NCBI RefSeq assembly: GCF_033473495.1
Contig: NC_088938.1
Span: 620,001-684,000, forward strand
Source: Cercospora beticola
Lineage: Eukaryota > Ascomycota > Dothideomycetes > Mycosphaerellales > Mycosphaerellaceae
Direction of reading: 5' to 3'
DNA: 64,000 nucleotides
Below, in pieces: positions 1 to 11,214 of the stretch. Under the pieces are notes generated by a model. It saw nothing but the letters and a program-made list of their open reading frames with translations, was not told where the DNA came from and searched no databases. The number at the start of each line of letters is the position of its first letter. Within the stretch, counting starts at the first letter, position 1. The translations under genes were made by a program, and so were the position numbers.

Positions 1-931
1 CACTTCCAACCCAGAGTCTTCAACCACATCAAATGCAGTGCTCGAGCCTCCCGTCGATGATGCCGATACGACCCAGGCAGAAACATCTGAACAAGACCAC
101 AACACCACTGCCGAGTCGAAGCCCAAATTCAAACTCGTCTCGAAAGAACAAAAATATTTCCTGAACCAGATCCAATTCGCCGTCTACACTCCCTCCACCA
201 ACCTCCACGACTTCTTCAACACCATCGAAGACGAGCATCTTTCAGCAGCAATTGAACACCTTGAGTTCCTGCACGGACGAGAAGTCGAGGAACAACTCAA
301 TCGAAACCAGTCACGTCTTCCAGAAGATCCCATCTTCTCAGCACCACCAGCACCTCCTACAGAAGACCTCCGAGCTTCTCGAACGCACCTCACAAGTCTC
401 GCTCTTCGCATCAGAGAACTACAGCAAGTCAACCAAGAGAGCGCCGAAACCACCCCCTTTGCCTCAAACACATCCCCCGAACCAGCGAATCGCCCCCGCG
501 AAGCACTTGACAAGAGGACAAAAGAACTCACATCCTACATCTGCGATATATGCGGAACATACATTTCAATCGTACGGTTCGCGTGTGTGAACAAGGGTTG
601 TAAGACTTGTAGCAGGAGAGAAAAGAGTGAAAAGTGGGGAAGAAGAAGAAATGTCTGGTGTTCGAGGGAGTGTTGGGAGATTAGGCCTTTGGGGGCTGAT
701 GGGTGGGGGGAGTGTGAGATAAGGGCGGAGAGGGTTGGGCATGTTGGACCAGACGAAGGGGAAGGTGGAGGTGGGGAGGCAGATGGTATTGGGGAGGGCG
801 AGGAGGATGGGGATGAGGAAGTAGCAGTAAGGGGAGTGAGAGAATGGAGGGTGGTAGGCACGGAAAATGAAGATGGGAGGGAAAGGCAAAGGTACGAGTT
901 GAAGAGGGTGGAGGAGGAAGTTGATGGGTAA
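1..931 (+). CDS. Hypothetical Cys-rich protein, 5' end outside window
   Basis: The reading frame is open from base 2 to the stop ending at 931, so the window cuts off the 5' end and the true start lies upstream. About 310 residues are visible. The first 150 or so are polar, acidic and helical. Then comes a cysteine cluster that looks zinc-binding: CDIC, CVNKGCKTC and CSREC, encoded at roughly 540-690, inside a basic stretch rich in Lys and Arg. The C-terminal 80 residues are Gly- and Glu-rich and low in complexity. I do not recognise the family. A nuclear or RNA-linked role is conceivable from the cysteine and basic residues, but that is a guess. It is tail-to-tail with the ankyrin gene, leaving 379 bp between the stops. 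Confidence 0.6.
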   Translation, partial: TSNPESSTTSNAVLEPPVDDADTTQAETSEQDHNTTAESKPKFKLVSKEQKYFLNQIQFAVYTPSTNLHDFFNTIEDEHLSAAIEHLEFLHGREVEEQLNRNQSRLPEDPIFSAPPAPPTEDLRASRTHLTSLALRIRELQQVNQESAETTPFASNTSPEPANRPREALDKRTKELTSYICDICGTYISIVRFACVNKGCKTCSRREKSEKWGRRRNVWCSRECWEIRPLGADGWGECEIRAERVGHVGPDEGEGGGGEADGIGEGEEDGDEEVAVRGVREWRVVGTENEDGRERQRYELKRVEEEVDG

Positions 932-1310
932 GGATTGGTGATCGATTGCAGTGGCGAGATCATTGGGACTTGGGAGGAGGAGTGGATATGATTTTTATGA
1001 TTGATGATTCATTCTGAATTACATACGTACAGAAAAAAGAGAAATGACAATCTCTCATATAGAGCGAAAGGCGCTGTTACGCAGCTAACGAAAAGCAACA
1101 AGAACAATCCACGCACGCACGCACCGGGTATATATGACCTTTTCAATCAACACCAAACAGACGAAAAAGAAAGCACATCTCTCGTTCGGCCGTCATCCTC
1201 CTCATAGACCCATCTTCACCAAGAAAAGTAATCAGCACATCGTTGTTGGGGGAGTTCAAAAATCCATCACCTCACCTCACCCCCTCCAACCCCTCCAAAA
1301 CCTCCTCCCG
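932..1310. other. Convergent 3' spacer
   Basis: This lies between the stops of the Cys-rich protein and the ankyrin gene. It is A-rich on the + strand with no credible ORF and probably holds both 3' UTRs and polyadenylation signals. Confidence 0.5.
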
Positions 1311-4085
1311 TCAAAGCACAAGTTCCCTCAAAGAGCTCAAAGCATGTTTCATATCCCTCTGATCGCTCACCCGTTGCCCATTGCTACTCTCACCCCCTCC
1401 ACTTTTCAAAATCTTCTCTTCCTCATCTAGTCCGCGCTCATGCATGACTTCCGCCACACTCCTTCCATCTTCTCCGCGAGCGGAGAGATCTGGATGACCT
1501 TCTCTCGCGAGCAATTGTAAGATTTTCAAATCACCGTTATCGAGTGCTTGGAGCACGGCGTTCCAGCCACGGTACATGAGGTTGATGTCGGCGCCCTTGG
1601 TGAGGAGATGTTGGATGTAGGACATGTCGTCTTCGCGGTGGCGGCGGATCTGAAGCGGTGTGTGTCAGTATTGCTGCGTCAAACCCATGAAACAACGCAT
1701 TTCGAGACTTACAGCTTTGATGATAGGCAAATGCTCTCCAGGAGAGTTTGGGTCCGCGCCTGCCTGATCAACCAAGAATCGGAAGATCTCCTTTCGGTTC
1801 TCTCGGATCGATGTGGTGAGTGGACTGAAAACACCGCCATTCTTCTCTTCCACATCGACACCCTTGGCGAGTAATAATTTGACGCTTTCGAGCTGGTCTG
1901 CCACGACGGCCATTTCGAGCGCTCCTTTGATGATTTTGGTTGTGGGAATATATGGGAGGAGTTTTGCCAGAATTTCAGGATGTTTGACAGCGATAGCGAT
2001 GGGCCATTCTTGACCGCGGACGCCCGGATCGGCGCCGTGACAAAGCAGGAAATCGATGAGTTCGAGTTTGTTCTCGCGAATGGCGGTTGTGAGGGCTGTG
2101 TGGCCGGTGTTGACGCTGCGGGCGTTGATGTCGACTTTGTGGTCGATGAGGTAGACGAGAGCATCGCGATCGTTGTGTTGGACGGCGTGCTCGATGAGGC
2201 CTTTGGGCTTATGAAGGTCTGCACCTGCGGCAACGATGATGGGGAGCATGTGTGTGCGATGGTATGTCACACACTTGTAAGTTGGGTGTTCCAGCGCTGG
2301 AAGGTTGGGGTCTGCGCCTGCTGCGAGCATGATATCGACGAGATCTTCATGGTTGTCGCGGATAGCAGAGCAGAGTGGTGTGTAGATGCCGTCCTTCTTT
2401 GCGTTGGGGTCTGCGCCGTACTTGAGGAGGATGTCGATCGCTTTGCGAGAGTTGATGGATGTCGCCAGTTCGAGAAGTCCAGGAGCGCGGCGGAGGTCCG
2501 CCTTGTGTTCGAGCAAGATCGAGAGCATGTTCGGTTGGTGCACAGCAGGCCAGAGCACAATCTTTGGGCCAGGCATGTTGGCATCGGCGCCATGCTCTAG
2601 CAAGTATGTCACCAGATCGTGTCGCTCAGCGGTGATAGCCTTGAAGAGGGGCGTTTCGCCGCGTGCGTTCTTCTTGTTTGGATCCGCTTCGTAGACGAGC
2701 ATCAACTCGACGAGAGTCGCTGGAGTGTGCTTATTCATCGATTGTGTGAAAGCGGTCTCGCCATTGCCCATGTCGGCATTTGGGTCAGCGCCGTGCTGCA
2801 GGTAGAGCTGTGCAAAGTGTGCTTTGCTGTTCGTCAAGGACACAGCGAACGGGCTCTCGCCGTATGGGCCAGTGCTGATATTGCTATCACCGCCATACTT
2901 CACAAGCAGCGTAGCCGCCTCGTAGAACGACGATCCCGTCGCTGTATAGAGTGGCGTCGAACCATCTTTGTCTCGCGCATTGGGGTCTGCGCCATAGAGC
3001 AAGAACAATCGAACAGTACCCAGATCGTGTGTGATCAACGCTTCCTTGAGCAGACCTTGCTCCGGAGGCACGCCGCTGTCGAGAAGATGCTCGACCATCT
3101 TGTGATCTTTTTGCTGCATGGCGCTCACAAGTGCATTTCTCGCCGACTCTGGTGTTCCATTGACACTGCGTTTCGATGGAGCTCGTCGGTGCATCTGAGC
3201 AGGATCAAGCTTGATCCGTATCGCCTGCTTAGAAATTCTGTCGTGGAACTGTGTAAGATCTTCCTGTTCTCGCACCATCGACATGAGAGATGTGATGTCA
3301 GAACCGTTGTCGCCAGGCTGCATCATGACAGAGCTGCGGTCACTCAGGTATGACATGTTCGTCGTCCTCGACGTTTCGGCGCTGGACGGTGTATCGGGAT
3401 ATCGTGGTTGTGTGCCTTCTATAGGCATGGCACGTGGTTTCGTTGGTGGGAGCGACGAATCGCGAGCTGCAAAGGTCAATTGACCAGGAGTTGGTGGCAG
3501 CTCCCTCCGGTCTGGCGACAGACTGGCATAGGCATCATTTTGTTGTGTTCCAGCACTTCCGACAGTTGGGTCGGGAATGCCGAGTATAGCTGCCAAAGCG
3601 GTGTACCCGATAGCTGTTGCTGCGTCCACCTTGTCGTTCCCGAGCAGGGACGAGAACATCAATGTGCTGATGCTCAACTCGGCCTTGCATTGATTGAGGG
3701 AAAGGCGTAACTTTTCAATCTCTGAATCCGCGAACATCATTCGGAAGCCCTTTCCGAATTTGCCAAAAGTCTGCTTCTTCTCGTTGCCGAGAAACTTGTT
3801 GACGACCTGGTCCAGGACGATGAAAGCATTTTTCGTCAACTGGAACTTTTGTGAGAGTTGTGCCGTGACGTCGGGTTGAAATTTGGCTGATGAACGTGCC
3901 AGACCAGCTTTGGCGGGAAATAAAGCTCGTGATGTCTCGACGAATTCGATGGCCATCTCTCTGAAGCCATGGGGCGCCTCTTTGACAATGGAGAGATACT
4001 CGAGGATGTGTACGGCAATGCCATTGCCAATGGCAATGACTCCCGTACACTGCTCAAGCAGGGTCTCCTTCTTGTTAGGTGCCAT
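1311..4085 (-). CDS. Ankyrin-repeat protein, 903 aa
   Basis: Two exons, 1713-4085 and 1311-1649, are joined across a 63-bp GTAAGT/TTCAG intron in phase 0. The start was chosen at 4085 (MAPNKKETLLEQ), because the frame upstream looks like leader. Residues 1-200 are a helical N-terminal domain of the kind found in fungal ankyrin proteins. A low-complexity linker follows, and from about residue 310 to the end there are around a dozen ankyrin repeats with the usual L-x-HGADPN and TPL signatures (for example LLEHGADANMPG, LLCHGADPGVRG). Such proteins act as protein-interaction scaffolds; the partner here is unknown. The second exon carries the last repeat (LLTKGADIN), which supports the splice. 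No enzymatic or membrane domain was seen. Confidence 0.85.
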
Positions 4086-5309
4086 CTTCGACAGTTGATC
4101 TCTCAAGGGACGCTGATCGATCAACTCTTCCGGACCGATAGCAGGCAAAGCCGTGAGATCCAGGTTGAATACGATCAGAAGCAGAAGACAGGAAACCAAA
4201 TCGGGGACGAGGGAACGCCTCACGTTATCAACGTTGCAAGGGCAGCTCCAGAATGGGAGCGGCGCAGACAATGGACCTGACACTGTTTGGGCCGTTTCGA
4301 ACAAGGCCCAGAGCTTCGGAGGGCGATCAGTTTTGGCAAAGCTACGAATCGCCCTGCTGGTGGCGCAATCTAGCTCGTGGGCATGAGTCGCGGATCACTG
4401 CACCGCGGCGCTTTGTTCTCTCTCGTTCGCAGGAAGCTCCGGCTTTGTGCGAAATCCGGCACCACGCGGGCGTGACATCGTGAGAAGCAGTTCCAGGCGC
4501 GTCTGACTTCATGGTATTGTTTGTTGGTGGCAACATGCTGGTGAAACGCTGTCGCAATACGTGCGGCGGGAGATGTGGTGGCTTGGTGGGAAAGATTAAG
4601 CTTCTTGCGTGCATGTGGTCTAAACCAACCAGATACTGCCGCTTTTTCGGATGCCACGTGCTGCCTCTGTACCCTCATTCAGCCCGCAGAGAGGGCGAGT
4701 CGCATAGCGTCGCCTCTGCACCGTTTTGCTCGCTGAACGCGGCATACCGTTATAATCTATATCCCTGCGTAGTATAGTCGGTTTGTAGCATGCAATCTTA
4801 CAGTCCTGCAGAACATGTTTGGTCTACGCCAATAGCGGAAGATGGAAGGCAGATCTGCCCTTTTCGCAAGCATTTCCCTACGCCGCATGACAAGGAAGGC
4901 GAGTGTGACGGCGCCTCGTTTGTGAAGCAACCAGGTTGGGCAATATGTGTAGCCCAAGTTCGCAGCACTGTGGGGCGCCTGGGAGCCACTCCGCGGCCGC
5001 ACTACTGCAGCGTCCGTGATTCAGCACCGCTCCCCTCGCTCTTCACCGGCGGATCATCGGAGTCGAGCATGAGTTCAGCTTCACCTTCTTGCGTTGCCAC
5101 CTTGGCACATGCTCACAACACAATAGGCTGGGATTTGCGCACCGTGAGTCAACTGGTCAGCCAAAATATTGCATTGGCGAGATGAGCCTGCGCGAGGCTA
5201 TTAGCAATTCTCATCACACTTTTCTCATCGTGGCCACGGCTGCATTTCCAGATGCTGGTGTCTCTCGTCCAAAAGGCCTACATGGTGCCAATTGCTGCCC
5301 AAATGCCAC
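4086..5309. other. Intergenic region upstream of ankyrin gene and downstream of NOT2
   Basis: About 1.2 kb that should hold the ankyrin gene promoter and the NOT2 3' UTR. The longest frame (4790-5185, +) has no family features and several antisense competitors, so I call no gene. Confidence 0.4.
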
Positions 5310-7172
5310 TTACGACGGAGTCGTGATTGCGCTCTGATCGACCGATCCTCCCACCGGCCCTCCATTCATGCCGCCAAAGTTCCCGCTCCGTCCTCCACCG
5401 CCGTACACGCCTGCCGCTGCTGCAGTAGGCATTAGGTTTGTGACGTACAGAGAGTCGTAGTCTAATGTAAACTCTCGGCGTTCTCGTTTCCAGTCCTTCT
5501 CTTCGAAGAAAATGTACACACCGCGTTCGCTTCGCTCGTTGATTCGTATGGGTTCCTGGCCGATAGGGGCTCCGTTTGTGTGGTCGACCAGCGTGGGAGC
5601 AGCGGCGGCGTTGGCTTCGCGCGTATCCTTCTGCAGCCATTTCCGCAGAACTTTGTGCCACCGCCAGTCCCGTTGGTTCAGTTGAGTAGCTGCCATTTCC
5701 TGCATAATGTCGCGTGGCATCTGGTAGAATATGCAGAATAGGGTTTCTGTGATGAGATTAGCGTTTCCCGGGAGAGAGTGATGAGACGCATTACCATCAC
5801 TGAATGCCGGCATCCTGGAGGCCATCTCGGGGACGTTGTTAACGGTGTACGCAGGTGGCACGTGGAATGATGGAACGGTGTACTGATCTCGGAAATCGTA
5901 GAATGAGTCGGAAGGCGTTCGTGTTCCAAAAACAGAGAATGTTGGGTACAGAGGCTCCGGATTGTTCAAGTCCATGCCGAAGTCGGGAGTTTCCTGGCCC
6001 ATGAGGAAAGCGGTATTTCGCGTCCATACCGGCAAAGTCTCGTCCATGGCTTGATTTGACTCTATTGCACGTCTCGCTTCGAGTTGAGACATCAGGCCTG
6101 CCATGCCATATCGCTCTGTCTCGGTGAGATCTTCCCATCTCTTCGTATGTGACGCGTGCTGAAGAGCTTGTGCTTCAAAGCCTTGTGGTGGAGGCCCAAC
6201 CTGCGACTGGGGTGTAGGCTGCCCGCTCCCAATAGGAGCCTGTTGACTTGAGCCGGACACCTCGCGCATTGGCAGCTGGGATTGCTGACCGTTGGTCTGC
6301 GGTATCGAATCGCTGGGGGAGCCCAAAATACTGCTCCCTAGACCGTTCTGCCGCGCCGAATCGCCGTTGGTCGATACCTGATCACTCTGCTGTGGAAAGT
6401 CGCTCCGATTGGTCCCTCCACGATCTGTCGACTGCTGCTGCGAACGCTGTGACTCGTAATGATCTACCGACACCTGTGACGGCGCAGTTGAGGGCGCTCG
6501 CTGTTGCTGTCCGGGCTGTTGCGAAGCCGATTGCGGTGGTTGCGCCTGTCGTACGGCGTTGCTGTTCCAGCTGTTGGCGTTGTAGTTGGACCGGCCGGGC
6601 CCAGCCAACGTAGGAAAATCACTGCCCAGTATCAGTATCTCTGTGGAACAGCCCAAGTGCAGATCGAGGCATTCGCAGCTCTTGTGGCTATCCTGATAGA
6701 CTCACTTCATGTCAATCTGTGTTTGCCCTCCTCCGCCCATGATTTGCGCAAAGCCAGACAGCTGTCCTGGACGTGCTAGACCCGGCGCCCCAAAACCAGT
6801 CCCTGCTGATGCCGGAGCACCAAATGCCCATCCAGCTCCCGCATTGCCATTTCCTAGTCCCGTCTTCTGTGTATTCTGTAGTCTGGAATTTTGTCGTGCG
6901 TTCGGCTGGGCACCAAAGGAGCCCATGTTCATGGTGCGCATTTGCGCTTGACTGCCTATGTCACCCGCAACGCTGTCAGTCACCGAGCTGCTGTCGTGTT
7001 GATAATAATTCGGTGCCAGTGGAACGCGAGCCTGTTGTTGTCGTCTCCCACGACCGCGCGTGCGAGGCCGGTTCTCGGCCATGTCGGCAGTGCTGGCCGT
7101 GTCGGAGTGGTGGTGTGTCGACGTCCAGCTGTCCTGTATGGATGATGGTGTGTTACGTACCGCTGCGGGCAT
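5310..7172 (-). CDS. NOT2: CCR4-NOT complex subunit NOT2 (Cdc36/CNOT2)
   Basis: Exons 6706-7172 and 5310-6621 flank an 84-bp GTGAGT/GGCAG intron that keeps frame (phase 2) and gives 592 residues. The protein is a structural subunit of the CCR4-NOT deadenylase and transcription regulator. Residues 1-350 are disordered and rich in Gln, Ser, Pro and Gly. The C-terminal NOT box is clear: LFCIFYQMPRD, then LNQRDWRWHKVLRKWLQKD, then a GVYIFFEEKDWKRERREFTL strand region, ending in a Gly-rich tail. This order matches CNOT2 of animals and the longer filamentous-fungal forms rather than the short yeast Cdc36. The first exon contains RTRGRGRR and Gly/Ala-rich sequence. A later in-frame Met at 7082 is an alternative start. 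Confidence 0.9.
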
Positions 7173-7811
7173 TCATTACTGCGTGGATGTCTTTCCTGCC
7201 TCACTCTAACCCCGTTCCTGCTCTCGGCAACTTGCGTCTTTCCGCCTTCGTTGGCGATCTCCCCGTTTTGCGATCTGTGGCGTCCCGTTGTATCGGCGGC
7301 GTTTGCGTGGTTGGCCGGGATGTTCAATCGTGCGTGGAGGACGGACGGACAAGCAACGCGCAAAGGCTCAATGCGAGTCCGGTGCTGTGCAACAAACTAC
7401 AGCACTACACATGCACAGTCGAGTGAGCTCGCCGCTAGGCTCGAAACGCGGATAAGGTTCAAGCCGATCGGCTGCTTGGCACTCACATCCCCCATCTTTC
7501 CAGCACACACTTCTACCACGCAACTCATCACCATGTGAACACAATATACAACAGCCTCATGGCCAAGATGGACTTCCTACAAGCATGCGTGAATCGGATG
7601 TGTCCGCTTCCTGCACCAGCGAAGGTTCATGGCGCAGCGCACTACCATCGCATGACGGTGTTGGTCGTGTGACTTTAGAGCTGCAGGAAGGCTAGCAACC
7701 GCTCTTGGCCTATTGTATACATCTAGACGCACCGCCTCGGTATGTCAGAACTCTGCCACCGCTTCGCTCTCTACACCGTGAGAACCAGAGGCATAGTGAG
7801 ATACACCAACC
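7173..7811. other. Divergent spacer between NOT2 and small membrane protein
   Basis: Probable promoter region for two divergent genes. The overlapping frames on both strands have no recognisable domain. Confidence 0.35.
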
Positions 7812-8372
7812 ATGGATCACCTGGCGATACCTCAGCATACGAACCTCGTCGCACACCTGCACACAGTGTCGTCGTTCGAGAATCTGGCTAGCAGCGGCCG
7901 ATCAACACCAGTGCGGAGTCGCAGCACCACTCGTGAAATATCCAGAATTCGAAGCAAGATGCTGGATGTTACTGCGCAACGATCAGAACCTAGCATCGGC
8001 CTTTCACGGACACCTACAACGAGCGTGCCCAACAGCATCTGGATTGTTGGCATCGCCATAGTCTTTGCTATATTCATGGTACATTTCTCGGCGTCGAGCG
8101 GATTAGGACCCATGACTAACAGCGCAAAGCAACTCAACACTCCCAAACTATTCGCACAAATATCTTGGATCTTCGACTTCAAGCGAACGTATAAGTACAA
8201 CCAACGCCCTCGACTTGTGCAAGATTCGGATTCGGAAATCGCACGAGACTGGACATTGGATATGCAACATGCCGTACTTCTTACCATTGTCGGCACTGTT
8301 GCATTATCATTCGAACGATTATCAGAACTATACCTTGCCAAAGTACATAACACATCGCGAGATCTTCGATAG
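7812..8372 (+). CDS. Small predicted membrane protein, 186 aa
   Basis: A single uninterrupted frame. Residues 1-70 are hydrophilic, rich in Ser and Arg. A clear hydrophobic segment sits at about 75-93 (IWIVGIAIVFAIFMVHF) and a weaker one at about 151-168 (AVLLTIVGTVALSF). The middle is basic and aromatic. I do not recognise a family. It resembles many lineage-specific fungal membrane proteins but could be a chance ORF, since codon use and length alone are not decisive. The antisense frame at 7832-8353 is of similar length and less protein-like. Confidence 0.45.
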   Translation: MDHLAIPQHTNLVAHLHTVSSFENLASSGRSTPVRSRSTTREISRIRSKMLDVTAQRSEPSIGLSRTPTTSVPNSIWIVGIAIVFAIFMVHFSASSGLGPMTNSAKQLNTPKLFAQISWIFDFKRTYKYNQRPRLVQDSDSEIARDWTLDMQHAVLLTIVGTVALSFERLSELYLAKVHNTSRDLR

Positions 8373-9148
8373 CTATTGAGACCAAATCAAAGCAAAATTT
8401 CAACGTCACCATCATCTCATTCTCACGTCCGCCCTTATATTCTCCCCTAGTCTCCAGACTTACCACATTCCGAAGCGCATATTCAACCGAACAACGCACC
8501 AACTACAACGCATAGCATGCCTTGCACTCTCTTCTTCCATTCAAAAAGATACCCCGGGAGGCAAAAAAGCAATTTACACATTGCGACCATCATGGGACCT
8601 TCGGGCGACATTAGAACATGATCACACTCAAGCAAGTCATAGAGACAACTCACTCGAACCCACAACCTTCCGCTTAGGAGGCGGACGCTCTACCATTGAG
8701 CCAAACGGCCGAAATCAGCTGTCCTTGTATAGCAGCGTGAAGCGTGCCAAGACAGGTGTCAGCCGAATTGAATTGGACGAGCAAATTCGTGGTGGTCCAA
8801 GCTTTGGGTACAATATATAGACTCATGGATGGCTCCGCGAGAAGCCGCCGGCTGCCCGCAGGCTGAGGGTGGGTTACAGCATGCTTTTGAGATTTTGGTA
8901 TGCTATTGGTGTTGGTGTGGTTGAGATTACCTGACAGTAGCGTCGCTCATTTTGCTTATTGGATAAGACTTCCTTCCATAAAGTGTCAAGCTTGTCATCA
9001 AATATGCCAAGCTGTGCGTTAGGTGCCGTATGGTATGCAACATGATGCTACAGATGTATACGCCGGTCGTATGTGTATCTCATGAGATGCTCCATGTGCC
9101 ATGAATTTCCACCGATGTACTCTATCACATCTTCATACCCTCTTTAGA
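8373..9148. other. Spacer containing a truncated tRNA
   Basis: Apart from the partial tRNA-Arg described separately, I see no gene here. The rest should be 3' UTR of the membrane protein and of the oxidoreductase that ends at 9149. Confidence 0.4.
8652..8710 (-). pseudogene. 3'-truncated tRNA-Arg(CCU)
   Basis: Read on the minus strand from 8710. The first 59 nt fold as a tRNA: acceptor 5' strand GGCCGTT, T8 and G9, D stem GCTC/GAGC with loop AATGGTA, anticodon stem TCCGC/GCGGA with loop CTCCTAA (anticodon CCT, codon AGG), a 5-nt variable region, then GTGGG and TTCGAGT as the 5' side of the T arm. The expected 3' T-stem strand (CCCAC) and 3' acceptor strand (AACGGCC) are missing. The sequence after TTCGAGT bears no resemblance to them. 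A-box and B-box promoter elements are largely present. I read it as a tRNA fragment or pseudogene, since a functional tRNA would need both missing strands. Confidence 0.6.
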
Positions 9149-10276
9149 CTACAACTCCACGACGATCTTCTTCGCGCTAACACCAGCCTTGTTGGCCTCA
9201 AGCCCCTTCTGCACACTTTCAAGTCCCTTTCCGACGACGACTGCCTCTGGCACAGCCTTGAGCTGTCCCGACTCCAGAGCCGGGGTGACGAACTTCTCCC
9301 AAATCGGAGCGTTGACCTCATTCACAGCAAAGATGGCTCCATACTTGATCTTCTCGGGAAGACCAGACTCTGGTGGAGGCAGGGTGCCCGCAACATTGTT
9401 ACCACCGAACTGCTCGACAATCGGGAAGACGGATTTTCGTGAGTCCGGGAGGGCAATAGCATCGTAAACACCCGCGAACTCTCCTCCAGCAGTAGAAATG
9501 GCTTTCACGACATCGTCGACTATTGTAGGCTCCTTGTAGTCGAGCACTGCAACTGCTCCGAGGCTCTTGACAAAGTCGTGGTTGTGCTTTGATGCCACAC
9601 CAATGACCTTTGCGCCGGAAGCTGTGGCGAGCTGGACTGCGAGGGCTCCGACAGATGATGAAGCACCCCAAACGACAATTGTCTTATTGCAAGGCGATCC
9701 GTGTAGTGTCGGTTCAGGCAAACCAAGGAAGCCCTTGCTGCGCTGGTCGTAAAGGCCGTGGCCGGCAGTGTCGATGGCGAGAGGGAGGACAGCAGCATTC
9801 GTGTAAGAGATGTTGCTCGGGATGATTGCGGCGTATGCCGATTGGATCGCGGTGTAGAGTTGGAAGGCACCATGTGTGGCTTTTCCGTTTGCGAGGCCCA
9901 CGGCGTGACTGAGAGCATGTTAGATCTGGTCAAGTAGAAAGTGTTGGGACAAAACTCACGCTACCACGCGATCGCCTTTCTTGAAGCGTGTAACGTTCTT
10001 GCCCACCGCGTGCACTTCACCAGCTACATCTGTGCCGAGAATGTTGGGCCATTGCTGGACAAAGAGGCCGTAGTCCTGGATTTTCCAGTCCACGGGATTT
10101 ATGGCGAGGGCATGGTTCTTGACAACGATCTCGTCATCAGCAGGCGTAGGAACGTCAGCCGATCCTACCTGAGTGCTGTATTAGCATTGATGTTTGGTGG
10201 AACAGTGACAGTCGAAACTCACTCGCAAAGGCTTTCTGGGCTCTTTGTCAATCCACGCGGCTTGGTTCTGTGCCAT
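9149..10276 (-). CDS. Zinc-free MDR-type alcohol dehydrogenase/enoyl reductase, 340 aa
   Basis: Exons 10223-10276, 9960-10168 and 9149-9908 are separated by GTGAGT introns of 54 and 51 bp, both in frame. The start gives MAQNQAAWIDKEPRKPLRV. The protein has the GroES-like N-terminal fold with NPVDWKIQDYG and a G-D-R-V-V-A turn, then the Rossmann motif VWGASSSVGALAVQLA and a C-terminal KIVVEL end. It lacks the catalytic-zinc Cys/His set, so it belongs to the zinc-independent quinone-oxidoreductase/trans-enoyl-reductase branch (ToxD-like proteins) that uses NADPH. The substrate cannot be told. No biosynthetic neighbours suggest a gene cluster. A TATA box lies about 90 bp upstream. Confidence 0.88.
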
Positions 10277-11214
10277 GATGACGTTGTGACTTGTGGATGG
10301 TGGTATGTACGCGGGACGTACTTCGAGAAGGGAATAAGATAGGCAAAGGAAAGAGCAGTGGTGTTTATAAAGCACAAGAACGACAATAGTGCTCGAAGCT
10401 GACCAACCCGTATGTTGTGCGGCTGTTCACAAAGGCATAGCAAAATTTAAAGGATGGATGACGCGAAGCTCTCGAAGCTTCAGGCTGCAGGAACGCATCG
10501 CGAAAACGGCTCGTGAGCTCTCGACAGGGTGCCTGATCCGCTCGTCGTGTTGTTCGCTCTCGGTGAAAATGTTAAGAGCGGCAGCTGGTCCGGAGAAAGT
10601 GGCCGCTGACAAACGGGGATCAAGCAAACCCCGCGACGCGTTGCATCATTTCCCGACTTCGAACACCATGTCCTCCATCGCCCACCCGCCTCGCAGCAAT
10701 GGAGATGCAGAGCTGTTCCCTGTGCGGAGCCGCTGAGAGGGTGGTCGCTTGCCTTGCGAGAGCTCATCCCTGACGGCCCCTCGTCGGTGCTGGGAGGGAG
10801 CAAGAAACGACAGGGCGCTGGAGAAAGTCTCAATGTCGCGACCACAGCATACAAAGGCCGGGGAAGTTCATCTGCGATTACTTATTTACTGACTGACCTG
10901 TCCTCGAAATGCCCACTCTTACAACGAAGGTGTAGTTCGCAGTCACGAGTGAGTCGGACATAAGGTGCTCAGACTGCTTCAAGCAAGATCCTGAACCGCA
11001 GAACAGCTTTCTCGAGGCCCCAATGCGGTCAGCTATACACAGCGCCGGCGAAACGCAGCAAAGGAGAGCGGGTGCGAGAACACGCGATCAAGCCGGAACA
11101 CCAGGCGGCTCCGCGCAATAAAGACGCAGTTCTGAAGACGAAAGGCATGCGGCTCCTCCAGTCCGACCCATGCAACAAGCTCTGCCGCATCGAGCGACTT
11201 CTTGACGAGATCCA
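10277..11214. other. Intergenic region between oxidoreductase and copper transporter
   Basis: About 0.9 kb containing the oxidoreductase promoter and the copper transporter 3' UTR. The ORFs here (for example 10389-10736) overlap one another on both strands and show no domain. Confidence 0.4.
10364..10369 (-). promoter_or_regulatory. TATA box of oxidoreductase
   Basis: TATAAA on the minus strand, about 90 bases upstream of the start codon at 10276, a usual distance when a short 5' UTR lies between. Confidence 0.5.
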
